Notes: generated by a model not told the origin, from the letters alone. A stretch of 64,000 bases of DNA from Pseudoteredinibacter isoporae_A (GCF_040372805.1 NZ_BAABWJ010000013.1:1-64000), one strand, 5' to 3'. Positions 52,569 to 61,720 are shown, counted from the stretch's first letter. Made by a program: numbers and translations.

Positions 52569-54164
52569 GTGAATCGAGACCAGCGCACGATTATTGATGT
52601 GCTTGAAGACGTTTTTAAAAAATACCCAAACAATAGCGCATTCAGTTGCATGGGGCAGACCTTAAGCTACGGTGATCTGGATCGACTGAGCGCACAGTTT
52701 GCCAGTTATCTGCAGAATCATACCAATTTGGAAGAGGGCGATCGTATTGCGATACAACTGCCCAATGTTCTGCAATACCCGGTCGTTGTTTACGGTGCGA
52801 TTCGAGCAGGGTTGGTGGTCGTTAACACCAATCCCTTGTATACCGCTCGCGAAGTGAAGCATCAGTTTAACGACTCCGGCGCGAAGGCCTTGGTGGTTCT
52901 TTCCAACATTGCTGACGTAGCGGCCAAGGTGATTGAAGAGACTCAAGTTGAGCAGGTCATTGTGACCGATATTGCTGACCTTCATCCGCCGTTGAAGCGC
53001 ACATTGATGAACTTTGCGGTCAAGCACATCAAAAAGATGGTGCCGGAATTCCGTTTCCCTAAGCAGCTTAGCCTGCGTGATGCCTTAGCTAAGGGCAATG
53101 CCCAATGTCGCCCGGTCGTAAAAGATATTCACGACGTCGCGGTGTTGCAATACACCGGTGGTACCACGGGTGTGGCCAAGGGTGCGATGCTGACGCACAA
53201 TAATTTGGTTGCAAACATGGAACAGCTGTTGGCGCATGTTGGCGACGACATTAAAGAGGGGGTGGAGTGTGCCATTGCACCTCTGCCGCTGTACCACATT
53301 TATGCGTTTACCTCGAACTGCATGGCTCTGGCCATGACGGGTAACCACAGTGTCCTGATTCCAAATCCACGAGATATTCCCGCGTTTATTAACGAGGTGA
53401 AAAAGCACAAGTTCACTTCTCTGGTTGGGATTAATACCTTATTTACCGCTTTGGCGCGTAATCCTGAGTTTCGTAAAATCGATTTGTCCTCCTTGCGACA
53501 TACGGCTTCTGGTGGCATGGCATTGACTGAAGATGCGGCAAACCACTGGCAGGAGCTTACCGGCGTTATGCCTGCTGAAGGTTACGGTTTAACTGAAACC
53601 AGCCCTGTAGTGTCGTCCAACCCTTCCCATGCGATTCAGCGCGGTACGGTGGGTACGCCTGTGCCTGGTACGGAAGTCAAGGTCATTGATGCGGAAGGCA
53701 ACAGCCTGCCGAGCGGCGAGCCGGGAGAGCTTTGCGTTAAAGGTCCCCAGGTAATGAAAGGGTACTGGCAGCGTCCGGAAGCAACCGCTGAAGTGCTGAA
53801 CGAAGAGGGTTGGTTGCGCACCGGTGACATGGCGGTGATTCAGGAAGATGGTTATATCCGCATTGTGGACCGTAAAAAAGACATGATCATCGTGTCTGGC
53901 TTCAATGTTTTCCCGAACGAAATTGAAGACGTCATTTGCCAGCACCCTAAAGTGGTTGAAGCTGCCGCTATCGGTGTAGAAGATGAAAAGTCCGGTGAAG
54001 TGGTTAAGTTATTTTTGGTTCGCGATGGCGATCTCAGCGAGCAGCAGGTGATTGATTACTGCCGTGAAAACCTGACGGCTTACAAAGTGCCTAAGCATAT
54101 TGAGTTCCGCGAAGAACTACCCAAGTCTGCCGTGGGTAAAATTCTGCGTAAAGACTTGCGTTAA
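52569..54164 (+). CDS. Long-chain fatty acid-CoA ligase (FadD-like)
   Basis: 531 residues from GTG 52569, with GAGGAAACG upstream. P-loop LQYTGGTTGVAKGAMLTH (about 195), A5 EGYGLTETSPVVSSNP (about 337), A7 GWLRTGDMAVIQEDG, A8 IVDRKKDMIIVSGFNVFPNEIE, which is the FadD fatty-acid signature, and the catalytic Lys in LPKSAVGKILRKDLR at the C-terminus. It activates fatty acids for beta-oxidation or lipid synthesis at the membrane. Separate transcript from the SCP2 pair. Confidence 0.93.
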   Translation: MNRDQRTIIDVLEDVFKKYPNNSAFSCMGQTLSYGDLDRLSAQFASYLQNHTNLEEGDRIAIQLPNVLQYPVVVYGAIRAGLVVVNTNPLYTAREVKHQFNDSGAKALVVLSNIADVAAKVIEETQVEQVIVTDIADLHPPLKRTLMNFAVKHIKKMVPEFRFPKQLSLRDALAKGNAQCRPVVKDIHDVAVLQYTGGTTGVAKGAMLTHNNLVANMEQLLAHVGDDIKEGVECAIAPLPLYHIYAFTSNCMALAMTGNHSVLIPNPRDIPAFINEVKKHKFTSLVGINTLFTALARNPEFRKIDLSSLRHTASGGMALTEDAANHWQELTGVMPAEGYGLTETSPVVSSNPSHAIQRGTVGTPVPGTEVKVIDAEGNSLPSGEPGELCVKGPQVMKGYWQRPEATAEVLNEEGWLRTGDMAVIQEDGYIRIVDRKKDMIIVSGFNVFPNEIEDVICQHPKVVEAAAIGVEDEKSGEVVKLFLVRDGDLSEQQVIDYCRENLTAYKVPKHIEFREELPKSAVGKILRKDLR

Positions 54165-54183
54165 CGGGCAGGGCTGTTCACAG

Positions 54184-54217
54184 AAAGCGGTGTTGGGGTG
54201 TCCAGCACCGCTTTTTT
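54184..54217 (+). terminator. Intrinsic terminator after the fadD-like gene
   Basis: AAAGCGGTGTTGG / CCAGCACCGCTTT with a GGTGT loop, then T residues. One wobble pair in the stem. Confidence 0.85.
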
Positions 54218-54240
54218 ATTCTTTCCGCCTGCCGAATGCC

Positions 54241-54897
54241 TTATTTTTTAAATTGGGCAAAGTAGGCTTTTAAATCTGCCATGGCGTCCTGAGCGTCCTG
54301 GTCGACTTTCTGAGAAATTGGGTCCTCACGCATGTGTTGGTTCCAAGCCTTCAGGGCGGGGTAGTCATCCAGCAGTTTCCAGTCGTATATTCGGACGGCG
54401 GCCATATTGCCTACCACCAGGGCATAGCGTACAAAGATATCGGCGGCTGTCATGGTGTCGCCCATCAGGTAAGGTGCGCTCTGACACAATGTATCGAGTG
54501 CTTTTAAACCTTTTTCCATGAGTGGGCGCGACTCCTGATAAGCAACGTCGCAGCGGGGTTTCCCAATAAGAGTCTCGTTGTTATGACGGCGCGCGGGCAG
54601 TTCAATATAGAGTTCAGCCACTTTCATGATCTCACGGCATTTGGCCTTCTCAAAAGGGTCGCTGGGAAAGAAGTGGGGAGCGGCAAGGCTATCAACATAT
54701 TCCATAATAATATCGGTTTCTGAAATAGCGCCTTGTTCCGTGAGCAAGGCAGGAACCTTACCAAGCGGATGGATCTTTACATAATCGGCATTCTGGCTTG
54801 GGTATTCTTTGACTTCTTCAAATTCCAGGCCCTTGGCGAGCAATAAATGTTTCACGGCGTTGTAATAATTACTGGCGCTGAATCCATACAGTTTCAT
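54241..54897 (-). CDS. Glutathione S-transferase family protein (second)
   Basis: 218 residues. N-terminal thioredoxin fold MKLYGFSASNYYNAVKHLLLAKG, with Ser at the catalytic position, and PALLTEQGAISETDIIMEYV holding the cis-Pro and Glu-Thr that bind glutathione. The C-terminal helical domain follows from residue 85. Only distant similarity to the GST at 15767. Convergent with the fadD-like gene. Confidence 0.9.
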   Translation of the reverse strand: MKLYGFSASNYYNAVKHLLLAKGLEFEEVKEYPSQNADYVKIHPLGKVPALLTEQGAISETDIIMEYVDSLAAPHFFPSDPFEKAKCREIMKVAELYIELPARRHNNETLIGKPRCDVAYQESRPLMEKGLKALDTLCQSAPYLMGDTMTAADIFVRYALVVGNMAAVRIYDWKLLDDYPALKAWNQHMREDPISQKVDQDAQDAMADLKAYFAQFKK

Positions 54898-54952
54898 AGT
54901 TGGCCTTTATTAAAGAGTGTTGTTGTGGCTGCTAAGTGGGTAAGTGCAACAA

Positions 54953-54986
54953 AAAATCCCTGGCCAGTTCACTGGCCAGGGATTTT
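54953..54986 (-). terminator. Strong terminator of the prkA-yeaH-spoVR operon
   Basis: Perfect 15-base stem AAAATCCCTGGCCAG / CTGGCCAGGGATTTT with loop TTCA. On the minus strand it lies 28 bases after the spoVR stop. Confidence 0.88.
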
Positions 54987-55014
54987 ATAATGGATTTACC
55001 GACTGAATGCCAGC

Positions 55015-56544
55015 TCAGGTATCCGGGTTTTGTGACTTGGGGCAGTCAAACTGTTGTAGGGGGATGGGGCAAACACCGCTTGCCTGAGGTTCGACGGAAA
55101 GTAATTTAACCGGGAAGCCCCATAAGCGATGAACGTGCTTCAGGACTTCTTCAGCGCTCTCATCCAGCGGTTTACGCTCATGACGAATATGATGGAGCGT
55201 TAGGGATCGATCGCCCCGCACATCCGCGCTATAGACCTGTATATTCGGTTCTCGATTTTGCAGATTGTATTGATTGCCAAGGGCTTCGCGTAGTGACTGG
55301 TAGCCGGTTTCATCGTGAATGGCCGAAATTTCCAGTTCGGAGTCTTTATCATCATCCACCAGACTGAAGAGCTTGAAGTCCCGCATTAACTTGGGCGACA
55401 GGTACTGTAATACAAAGCTTTCGTCCTTGAAATCCCGCATGGCCAGATGCAAATTTTCCAACCAGTCGCGACCCGCCAGCTCGGGAAACCAGTAGCGATC
55501 CTCGTCGCTGGGGGTTTCACTGATGCGACGAATGTCACTCATCATGGCAAAACCCAGTGCATAGGGGTTGATGCCATTGTAATAGGGAGTATCAAAGGCC
55601 GGTTGCATAACCACGCCACTGTGGGATTGCAAAAATTCCAGCATAAAACCGTCATTCACCAGGCCGCGATCATACAGCGTATTCAATAAGGTGTAGTGCC
55701 AAAAAGTGGCCCAGCCTTCGTTCATCAATTGAGTTTGCCGCTGAGGATAAAAATACTGGGCGGTTTTTCGAACAATACGAACCACTTCCCGTTGCCAGGG
55801 TTCGAGCAGAGGGGCGTGTTTCTCAATAAAATACAAAAGGTTTTCCTGGGGTTCGCTGGGGAACCGCGCTGCCGATTCGAATTGCTTGTCTTTATCGCTT
55901 TCAGGAATGGTGCGCCAGAGTTCGTTGACTTGTTTCTGTAACAGGGCTTCCCGTTCTTTTTGTCGGTTGGCTTCTTCCGCCGCCGAGATCGGGTAGGGAC
56001 GGCGATAACGGTCGACCCCGTAGTTCATCAAGGCGTGGCAGGAGTCGAGTAAATCTTCCACGGCGCTGATGCCGTAACGTTGTTCACAGTCGGCAATGTA
56101 GTTTTTGGCAAACAGGAGGTAATCAATGATGGAATCCGCATCGGTCCAGCTGCGGAACATGTAGTTGCCTTTAAAAAAAGAATTGTGGCCATAGCTGGCG
56201 TGAGCGATCACCAAAGCCTGCATGGTCATGCTGTTCTCTTCCATCAGATAGGCAATGCAGGGGTTGGAGTTGATTACTATTTCATAGGCCAGCCCCATTT
56301 GCCCTCGGCGGTAAGACTGCTCAACATTGATAAATTGCTTGCCGTAACTCCAATGATGATAGCCCAAGGGCATACCTGCACTCGCGTAGGCGTCCATCAT
56401 CTGTTCTGAACTGATGATTTCAATTTGGTTGGGGTAGGTGTCCAGTTGATACTCTTTGGCAATTTTGCCGATCTCCTGGTCATAGCGTTCAATCAGCTCA
56501 AAGGTCCACTCCGAGCCTGTCGAAATGTAATTCTTATCTGTCAT
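55015..56544 (-). CDS. spoVR: SpoVR family protein
   Basis: 509 residues, the normal length for SpoVR/YcgB. It has the conserved HASYGHNSFFKGNYMFR and EGWATFWHYTLLNTLYDRG segments typical of the family. Named after a B. subtilis sporulation gene, the family is widespread in non-sporulating proteobacteria, almost always with prkA and yeaH; its molecular role is not established. Its ATG overlaps the yeaH stop by four bases (ATGA). Confidence 0.93.
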   Translation of the reverse strand: MTDKNYISTGSEWTFELIERYDQEIGKIAKEYQLDTYPNQIEIISSEQMMDAYASAGMPLGYHHWSYGKQFINVEQSYRRGQMGLAYEIVINSNPCIAYLMEENSMTMQALVIAHASYGHNSFFKGNYMFRSWTDADSIIDYLLFAKNYIADCEQRYGISAVEDLLDSCHALMNYGVDRYRRPYPISAAEEANRQKEREALLQKQVNELWRTIPESDKDKQFESAARFPSEPQENLLYFIEKHAPLLEPWQREVVRIVRKTAQYFYPQRQTQLMNEGWATFWHYTLLNTLYDRGLVNDGFMLEFLQSHSGVVMQPAFDTPYYNGINPYALGFAMMSDIRRISETPSDEDRYWFPELAGRDWLENLHLAMRDFKDESFVLQYLSPKLMRDFKLFSLVDDDKDSELEISAIHDETGYQSLREALGNQYNLQNREPNIQVYSADVRGDRSLTLHHIRHERKPLDESAEEVLKHVHRLWGFPVKLLSVEPQASGVCPIPLQQFDCPKSQNPDT

Positions 56545-57836
56545 ACTGCTGCTCCCACCCCGTCCTGACCCAATTTGCGTTGGAAAAGCTCACGAAAAAC
56601 CGGGTAAATATCAGCGGCCGTGCGGATATTTTGCATAGCAAACACATCGCTGAAATGTGCTTGAATTTGCTGATACTCATGCCACAGGGATTGATGGTCT
56701 TGTTCAGTAATCTCGATATAGGAAAAGTGCTGAACCTTATCGAGTAAGTCGTTGGAAAGAATGCGTGAACAGTTGCTGGAATCGTCGTTCCAGTTATCGC
56801 CGTCCGAAGCTTGTGCGCCATAAATATTCCATTGCGCTGGTGGATAGCGTTTATCGACAATTTCCTGCATTAGCTTCAGCGCGCTGGACACAATGGTGCC
56901 ACCGGTTTCCCTGGAATAGAAAAACTCTTGTTCGTCCACTTCCTTTGCGCTGGTGTGATGGCGAATAAAGACTACATCGGTATGTTCGTAGTTCCTCTGC
57001 AGGAAAAGGTAGAGCAAAATAAAGAAACGCTTGGCGATGTCTTTAATGCCTTGGGTCATGGAGCCGGATACGTCCATCAGACAAAACATAACGGCCTGTG
57101 AGCGAGGCACGGGTTGTTTTACGTGCAAGTTGTATTTCAGGTCGAAATCGTCCAGCCAGGGGATGCGCTTCAGGCGACCTTTTAAGCGGTGTATTTCTTC
57201 CTCAAGTTGTTGCTGTTGCTCATGATCCGGGACAGGAGAGCGTGCCAATTCCTGCAGTTCGGCTTCCAGTTCGCGCAATTTTCGGCGATCTTTGCCGCCC
57301 AGTGCCATGCGTCTTGCTGAGGCAGAGCGCATGCTGCGAACAATGTTAACCTGACCGGGGTTGCCGACATCCGCAAAGCCCGCACGATGGGTTTTGTATT
57401 CCACATCGCCCATCAAGTGTCGTTTTACCAGATTGGGGAGTTCAAGGTCTTCGAACATGAAGTCCAGAAATTCGCTTTGGCTGATTTCAAACACGAAATC
57501 ATCCATGCCTTCGCCGCTGTCGCTGGCCTGCCCAGGGCCTGAGCCCTGGCCACCGCCGCCCTGTGGACGCTTGAATCGGTCGCCGCTTATAAACTCTTTG
57601 TTGCCTGGCAGTACCTGCTCCTGAAACCCGCCTTTGCCATGGCGAAAAACGGGTTCGTCGGTGTCTTTTCTGGGGATACTTATGCGTTCACCTTTATTGA
57701 TGTCTGTTATCGACCGCTCGCCCACAGCTTTTTCTACCGACTGCTTGATCTGCTTGCGGTACCGTTCCAGAAAGCGTTGGCGGTTTACCAGACTCTTCTG
57801 TTTTCCGTTTAAGCGACGATCGATAACATAGTTCAT
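56541..57836 (-). CDS. yeaH: YeaH/YhbH family protein (DUF444, VWA-like)
   Basis: 431 residues. The C-terminal half is a von Willebrand A-like domain: FCLMDVSGSMTQGIKDIAKRFF gives the DxSxS metal site. The N-terminus begins MNYVIDRRLNGKQKSLVNRQRF, characteristic of YeaH. In E. coli it is coexpressed with the PrkA-like kinase YeaG under starvation, via the general stress and nitrogen responses. Middle gene of the trio, 53 bases after prkA. Confidence 0.93.
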   Translation of the reverse strand: MNYVIDRRLNGKQKSLVNRQRFLERYRKQIKQSVEKAVGERSITDINKGERISIPRKDTDEPVFRHGKGGFQEQVLPGNKEFISGDRFKRPQGGGGQGSGPGQASDSGEGMDDFVFEISQSEFLDFMFEDLELPNLVKRHLMGDVEYKTHRAGFADVGNPGQVNIVRSMRSASARRMALGGKDRRKLRELEAELQELARSPVPDHEQQQQLEEEIHRLKGRLKRIPWLDDFDLKYNLHVKQPVPRSQAVMFCLMDVSGSMTQGIKDIAKRFFILLYLFLQRNYEHTDVVFIRHHTSAKEVDEQEFFYSRETGGTIVSSALKLMQEIVDKRYPPAQWNIYGAQASDGDNWNDDSSNCSRILSNDLLDKVQHFSYIEITEQDHQSLWHEYQQIQAHFSDVFAMQNIRTAADIYPVFRELFQRKLGQDGVGAAV

Positions 57837-57889
57837 AGATGATCCTTAGTGCATTGTTGTCTACCTTGCTAATGTTCGAGCCCGGTGAG

Positions 57890-59812
57890 TTACTGGGATT
57901 TGCGAACCCGCAAATACCATTCAGATAACAGACGTACCTGCTTCTCTGTGTAACCACGATCGATCATACGAGCCACAAAATCCTGATGCTTTTTCTGGTC
58001 GTTGGCCGAGGCTTTGGTGTTGAAGGAAATAACCGGCAACAGATCTTCGGTATTCGAGAACATTTTCTTCTCGATAACCCGGCGCAGCTTCTCGTAGCTG
58101 TTCCAGAGTGGGTTCTGGCCATTGTTGTTGGCTCTCGCCCGTAAGACGAAGTTGACGATCTCATTACGGAAATCTTTTGGATTACTGATGCCCGCAGGCT
58201 TCTCGATTTTTTCCAGCTCTTCGTTCAGGGAGGCACGATCGAGAATCTCGCCAGTTTCCGGGTCTCGGTACTCCTGATCCTGGATCCAGAAGTCCGCATA
58301 AGTGACATAACGATCAAAGATATTCTGGCCATACTCGGTGTAGGATTCGAGATAGGCGGTTTGAATTTCCTTGCCGATGAACTCAACGTATTTGGGTGCC
58401 AGAAACTCCTTAATAAAGGACAGATACTTAGCCTGCACTTCTTCAGGGAATTGTTCCTGCTCGATTTGCTGTTCCAGAACATACAGAAGATGGACCGGGT
58501 TGGCCGCTACTTCGGTGGCATCAAAGTTGAAGACCTTGGACAAAATTTTGAAGGCGAAACGTGTCGATAAGCCATCCATGCCTTCATTGACGCCAGCCAT
58601 ATCACGATATTCCTGAATGGATTTCGCTTTTGGGTCGGTATCCTTCAGGTTTTGCCCATCGTAGACCTTCATTTTCGAATACAAGTTGGAATTTTCCGGT
58701 TCTTTCAGGCGAGAAAGTACAGAAAACTGGGCCAGCATTTTTAGAGTGTCCGGTGCGCAAGGGGCTTCGGAGAGGGAGCTGTTTTCAATAAGCTTGTGAT
58801 AGATCTCAATTTCTTCTGTGAGGCGCAGGCAGTAGGGCACTTTGACAATATAAATACGGTCTAAAAAGGCCTCATTGTTTTTATTGTTTCTAAACGATTG
58901 CCATTCTGATTCATTGGAGTGCGCCAGAATCACGCCGTCAAAAGGAATGGCGCCAAGCCCCTCAGTACTGTTGTAGTTGCCTTCCTGGGTGGCGGTAAGC
59001 AGTGGGTGCAGCACCTTAATGGGCGCTTTAAACATTTCCACAAACTCCATCAGGCCCTGGTTGGCTCGACAAAGGCCACCGGAATAGCTGTAAGCGTCGG
59101 TATCGTTTTGTGGGAAGTCTTCCAGTTTACGAATATCGACTTTACCTACCAGAGAAGAGATATCCTGATTGTTCTCATCACCGGGTTCAGTTTTGGAAAC
59201 CGCAATCTGATTCAAAATGGAAGGCTTGAGTTTAATCACCTTAAACTGGCTGATATCGCCATTGTATTCCTGCAGGCGTTTGGCGGCCCAAGGGGACATA
59301 ATCGTGCCCAGATAACGTTTCGGTATACCGTACTCTTCTTCGAGAATATTGGCGTCTTCATTGGGGTCAAACAGGCCCAGGGGGCATTCAAAAACAGGGG
59401 AGCCCTTTAAGCAATAAATAGGCTCTTTTTCCATTAACGCTTTTAACCTTTCGGCCAGTGAGGACTTGCCGCCGCCAACCGGGCCGAGCAAGTAAAGAAT
59501 CTGTTTCTTTTCTTCAAGACCTTGGGCGGAGTGCCTGAAAAATGCAACGATTTGCTCAATGCATTCTTCCATGCCAAAGAACTCTTTAAAGGCACTATAA
59601 CGCTTAATGATTTTATTGGAAAAAATTCGGCTGAGGCGAGGGTCGAGAGACGTGTCGATTAGCTCAGGTTCGCCAACAGCATTGAGCAAACGCTCGGCAG
59701 CGGTGGCGTATACACTGTTGTCTTGCCGGCAGAGCTCAAGGTATTCCTGGATGCTCATTTCTTCTTCTTGCCCGGCGTCATATCGGTCTTGGAAGTGATT
59801 AAAAATGCCCAT
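57890..59812 (-). CDS. prkA: PrkA-family AAA serine protein kinase (YeaG-like)
   Basis: 640 residues. The N-terminal AAA domain has Walker A LLGPVGGGKSSLAERLK at about residue 107; the C-terminal part corresponds to the PrkA kinase-like region. In E. coli (YeaG) and B. subtilis PrkA is tied to stationary phase, sporulation and nitrogen starvation. First gene of the operon; CGGAGG lies nine bases before the ATG on the minus strand. The 900-base upstream gap should carry its promoter, but I see no clear sigma-54 or sigma-70 match. Confidence 0.93.
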   Translation of the reverse strand: MGIFNHFQDRYDAGQEEEMSIQEYLELCRQDNSVYATAAERLLNAVGEPELIDTSLDPRLSRIFSNKIIKRYSAFKEFFGMEECIEQIVAFFRHSAQGLEEKKQILYLLGPVGGGKSSLAERLKALMEKEPIYCLKGSPVFECPLGLFDPNEDANILEEEYGIPKRYLGTIMSPWAAKRLQEYNGDISQFKVIKLKPSILNQIAVSKTEPGDENNQDISSLVGKVDIRKLEDFPQNDTDAYSYSGGLCRANQGLMEFVEMFKAPIKVLHPLLTATQEGNYNSTEGLGAIPFDGVILAHSNESEWQSFRNNKNNEAFLDRIYIVKVPYCLRLTEEIEIYHKLIENSSLSEAPCAPDTLKMLAQFSVLSRLKEPENSNLYSKMKVYDGQNLKDTDPKAKSIQEYRDMAGVNEGMDGLSTRFAFKILSKVFNFDATEVAANPVHLLYVLEQQIEQEQFPEEVQAKYLSFIKEFLAPKYVEFIGKEIQTAYLESYTEYGQNIFDRYVTYADFWIQDQEYRDPETGEILDRASLNEELEKIEKPAGISNPKDFRNEIVNFVLRARANNNGQNPLWNSYEKLRRVIEKKMFSNTEDLLPVISFNTKASANDQKKHQDFVARMIDRGYTEKQVRLLSEWYLRVRKSQ

Positions 59813-60724
59813 CTTGCTGTCCTCCGCTCTGGGGGAATGCTGGCAAATCTCCCGAGAGAAAAATTAGTGTAAAGAAACAAAAATCATGCTGTTTGAAATA
59901 CTCTTTTCTATAAAGTTGCTGCGCCAATTTACAGCAGAAAATACTGCTCGCGTATCTCAGTATTTACTACTAACTGTCATGATTAAACGCCTTTTTATAG
60001 GCAAAGGCAATTATCACGTTTAAAATATTTTAAAAATATTCCTTACAGTTAAGACAACTTATTTCGATTAAAAGTTGCTTAGTAGTTAATGTAGTTGATA
60101 TTTTTCAGCTCCGCGTCATTTCATGCTGAAATTTTGACGCGTTATTTTGATAAAAGCATAAGTCGTGCCATCCATCGGAAAACTTTCTCTGTATTTATTT
60201 CTTTACACTTCTATCGTTTTCTTCAAAACGCTTGTTTCGTTTTTTGTATCTATATTGACTTTGGTTGATATAGTGTTGTCCTTGCCAGTTTGTTTCTATT
60301 TTCGGGAATGTCTTTGTTCTGCTTAATGAAATGGCTGGTTCATGTTCGCCTTCATTGCAGTGTTGCGACTTTCATTATTTGTTACATCAAATGTTTAACA
60401 AAAAAATATCGAAAATGTGTCCGGATTTTTACATGTTGTTTTTGTCGTGCTTTATAACTTTTGATGTGAGGAAGCATAAGTTGTCGAGTTTGCAAGTTTT
60501 GGGTAAGGAAACTTTTGTCATACTTTGACAGCAGAGAGGTTAAAGATTGCCGCTCGGGCGCGCAGGGGAGCTTGTTGAACAAGGCGGGTTTGGACGGCTG
60601 TCGAGCGGCCGCTCAATTGAAAGGCATTCGTTTTGTGCGGGTAGCAAAAAGGGGAGGTAGTGAGGGGCGAGTTGTGCGTGTTCTTGCTTGTTGAGTTTGC
60701 GAAGTTTCTTGCCACCTTTTGGAA
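59813..60724. other. Long AT-rich gap between prkA and the tRNA-linked repeats
   Basis: About 900 bases. 59830-60540 is AT-rich with no credible gene; it carries the prkA ribosome site at its left edge and presumably its promoter. From 60540 the composition changes to GC-rich, with a perfect palindrome GAGCGGCCGCTC at 60603-60614 and an 8-base inverted pair GCCGCTCG/CGAGCGGC around it. 60700-60724 resembles a degraded right end of the 183-bp repeat unit. Confidence 0.5.
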
Positions 60725-60872
60725 TAGTGGCGGACTGGACGGGACTGATCATTTGCTCCTGCAAATGCCCCTTCGGGTTGCTCCTGGCGTCGCAATCCAA
60801 AATCGCTCCGGGCGATTTTGTCGAACCGCGAGGGTTCTCGCCCATCCAGTCCCTGGGGTTTCTTTCAGGCAT

Positions 60873-60904
60873 AAAAAAAGGCCGCAATTACTTGCAGCCT
60901 TTTA
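60873..60904 (-). terminator. Terminator-like hairpin, distal repeat unit
   Basis: AAGGCTGCAA / TTGCGGCCTT with one G-T wobble, followed on the minus strand by seven T residues. Confidence 0.7.
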
Positions 60905-61055
60905 GAATAGTGGCGGACCGGACGGGACTGATCATTTGCTCCTGCAAATGCCCCTTCGGGTTGCTCCTGGCGTCGCAATCCAAAATCGCTCCGGGCGATT
61001 TTGTCGAACCGCGCGGGTTCTCGCCCATCCGGTCTTGGGGGTTTCTTTCAGGCAT

Positions 61056-61087
61056 AAAAAAAGGCCGCAATTACTTGCAGCCTTTTG
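61056..61087 (-). terminator. Terminator-like hairpin, middle repeat unit
   Basis: Same hairpin as in the distal unit, 183 bases away, with one wobble pair and a T-run. Confidence 0.75.
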
Positions 61088-61238
61088 AAATAGTGGCGGA
61101 CCGGACGGGACTGATCATTTGCTCCTGCAAATGCCCCTTCGGGTTGCTCCTGGCGTCGCAATCCAAAATCGCTCCGGGCGATTTTGTCGAACCGCGCGGG
61201 TTCTCGCCCATCCGGTCTTGGGGGTTTCTTTCAGGCAT

Positions 61239-61270
61239 AAAAAAAGGCTGCAATTACTTGCAGCCTTTTA
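61239..61270 (-). terminator. Terminator of the tRNA-Val/tRNA-Asp operon
   Basis: Perfect 12-base stem AAAAGGCTGCAA / TTGCAGCCTTTT with loop GTAA and a T-run on the minus strand, seven bases beyond the tRNA-Asp CCA. This copy is fully paired, unlike the two distal ones. Confidence 0.88.
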
Positions 61271-61276
61271 GAATAG

Positions 61277-61353
61277 TGGCGGACCGGACGGGACTCGAAC
61301 CCGCGACCCCCGGCGTGACAGGCCGGTATTCTAACCAACTGAACTACCGGTCC
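61277..61353 (-). tRNA. tRNA-Asp (GTC)
   Basis: 77 nt. Acceptor stem GGACCGG / CCGGTCC, discriminator G and encoded CCA; anticodon loop CTGTCAC with anticodon GTC; T-arm with GGTTCGAGTCC. The last 19 nucleotides are repeated in the array behind it. Confidence 0.96.
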
Positions 61354-61396
61354 GCGTATCTGACATTTGGCCACTTTATTTGTCACGCTAGTAAAG

Positions 61397-61472
61397 TGGT
61401 GGGTGGTACAGGGATCGAACCTGTGACCCTCGCCTTGTAAGGGCGATGCTCTCCCAGCTGAGCTAACCACCC
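61397..61472 (-). tRNA. tRNA-Val (TAC)
   Basis: 76 nt. Acceptor stem GGGTGGT / ACCACCC, encoded ACCA end, anticodon loop CTTACAA with anticodon TAC, T-arm GGTTCGATCC. First gene of the two-tRNA transcript. Confidence 0.96.
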
Positions 61473-61489
61473 GCTGTCAGGAGCGGCGT

Positions 61490-61517
61490 ATATTAATGAT
61501 TAATCTTTTTGCGTCAA
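61490..61517 (-). promoter_or_regulatory. Promoter of the tRNA operon
   Basis: On the minus strand TTGACG (61517-61512), 16-base spacer, TAATAT (61495-61490), followed by a GC-rich discriminator, as usual for stringently controlled stable-RNA promoters. It is 18 bases from the tRNA-Val 5' end. Confidence 0.75.
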
Positions 61518-61720
61518 CCGTTTTTTCATAAAAACTTCACCTTTCTTGCGAAAAGCTGAAATTTGCATAAAAAGTCAACAAAAGCAGTGGCTTAGCGTTG
61601 GATTTGTGTGCAGGGTATGGGTTACTGGGGTTTGCGTTGCTATACTGCGGGCAATTTCCTGCGCGCTTATTTTCGGCTTTTGAGGCCGAAGCAGGTTCAT
61701 TCGGCTAATTTGTGAATAAC

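Larger units (their letters stand above)
60725..61273 (-). repeat. Three tandem 183-bp repeats carrying the 3' end of tRNA-Asp (rtT-like)
   Basis: Units start at 60725, 60908 and 61091, each exactly 183 bases; the intact tRNA-Asp follows in the same register at 61277. Each unit repeats the last 19 bases of tRNA-Asp, with one mismatch in the leftmost copy, then about 125 bases with small perfect hairpins, and a terminator-like hairpin. Copies differ at only a few bases. This is the organisation described for the E. coli tyrT locus, whose 178-bp repeats each carry 19 bp of tRNA-Tyr. Each unit also has a basic 60-codon minus-strand frame without a ribosome site. They arise by duplication at the tRNA; function is unknown. 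Confidence 0.9.

Noticed and set aside
59813..60200. Sigma-54 promoter for prkA
   Set aside because: No GG-N10-GC match at a suitable distance was found on the minus strand.
60331..60528. 65-codon frame in the AT-rich gap
   Set aside because: Low-complexity AT-rich composition, no ribosome site.
60725..61273. CRISPR array
   Set aside because: Repeats are 183 bases and contiguous, without unique spacers; no cas genes.
60688..61440. A 250-codon plus-strand frame across the repeats and into the tRNA genes
   Set aside because: It is produced by the 183-base (three-divisible) repeats and runs antisense through tRNA-Asp and into tRNA-Val, so it is not a gene.
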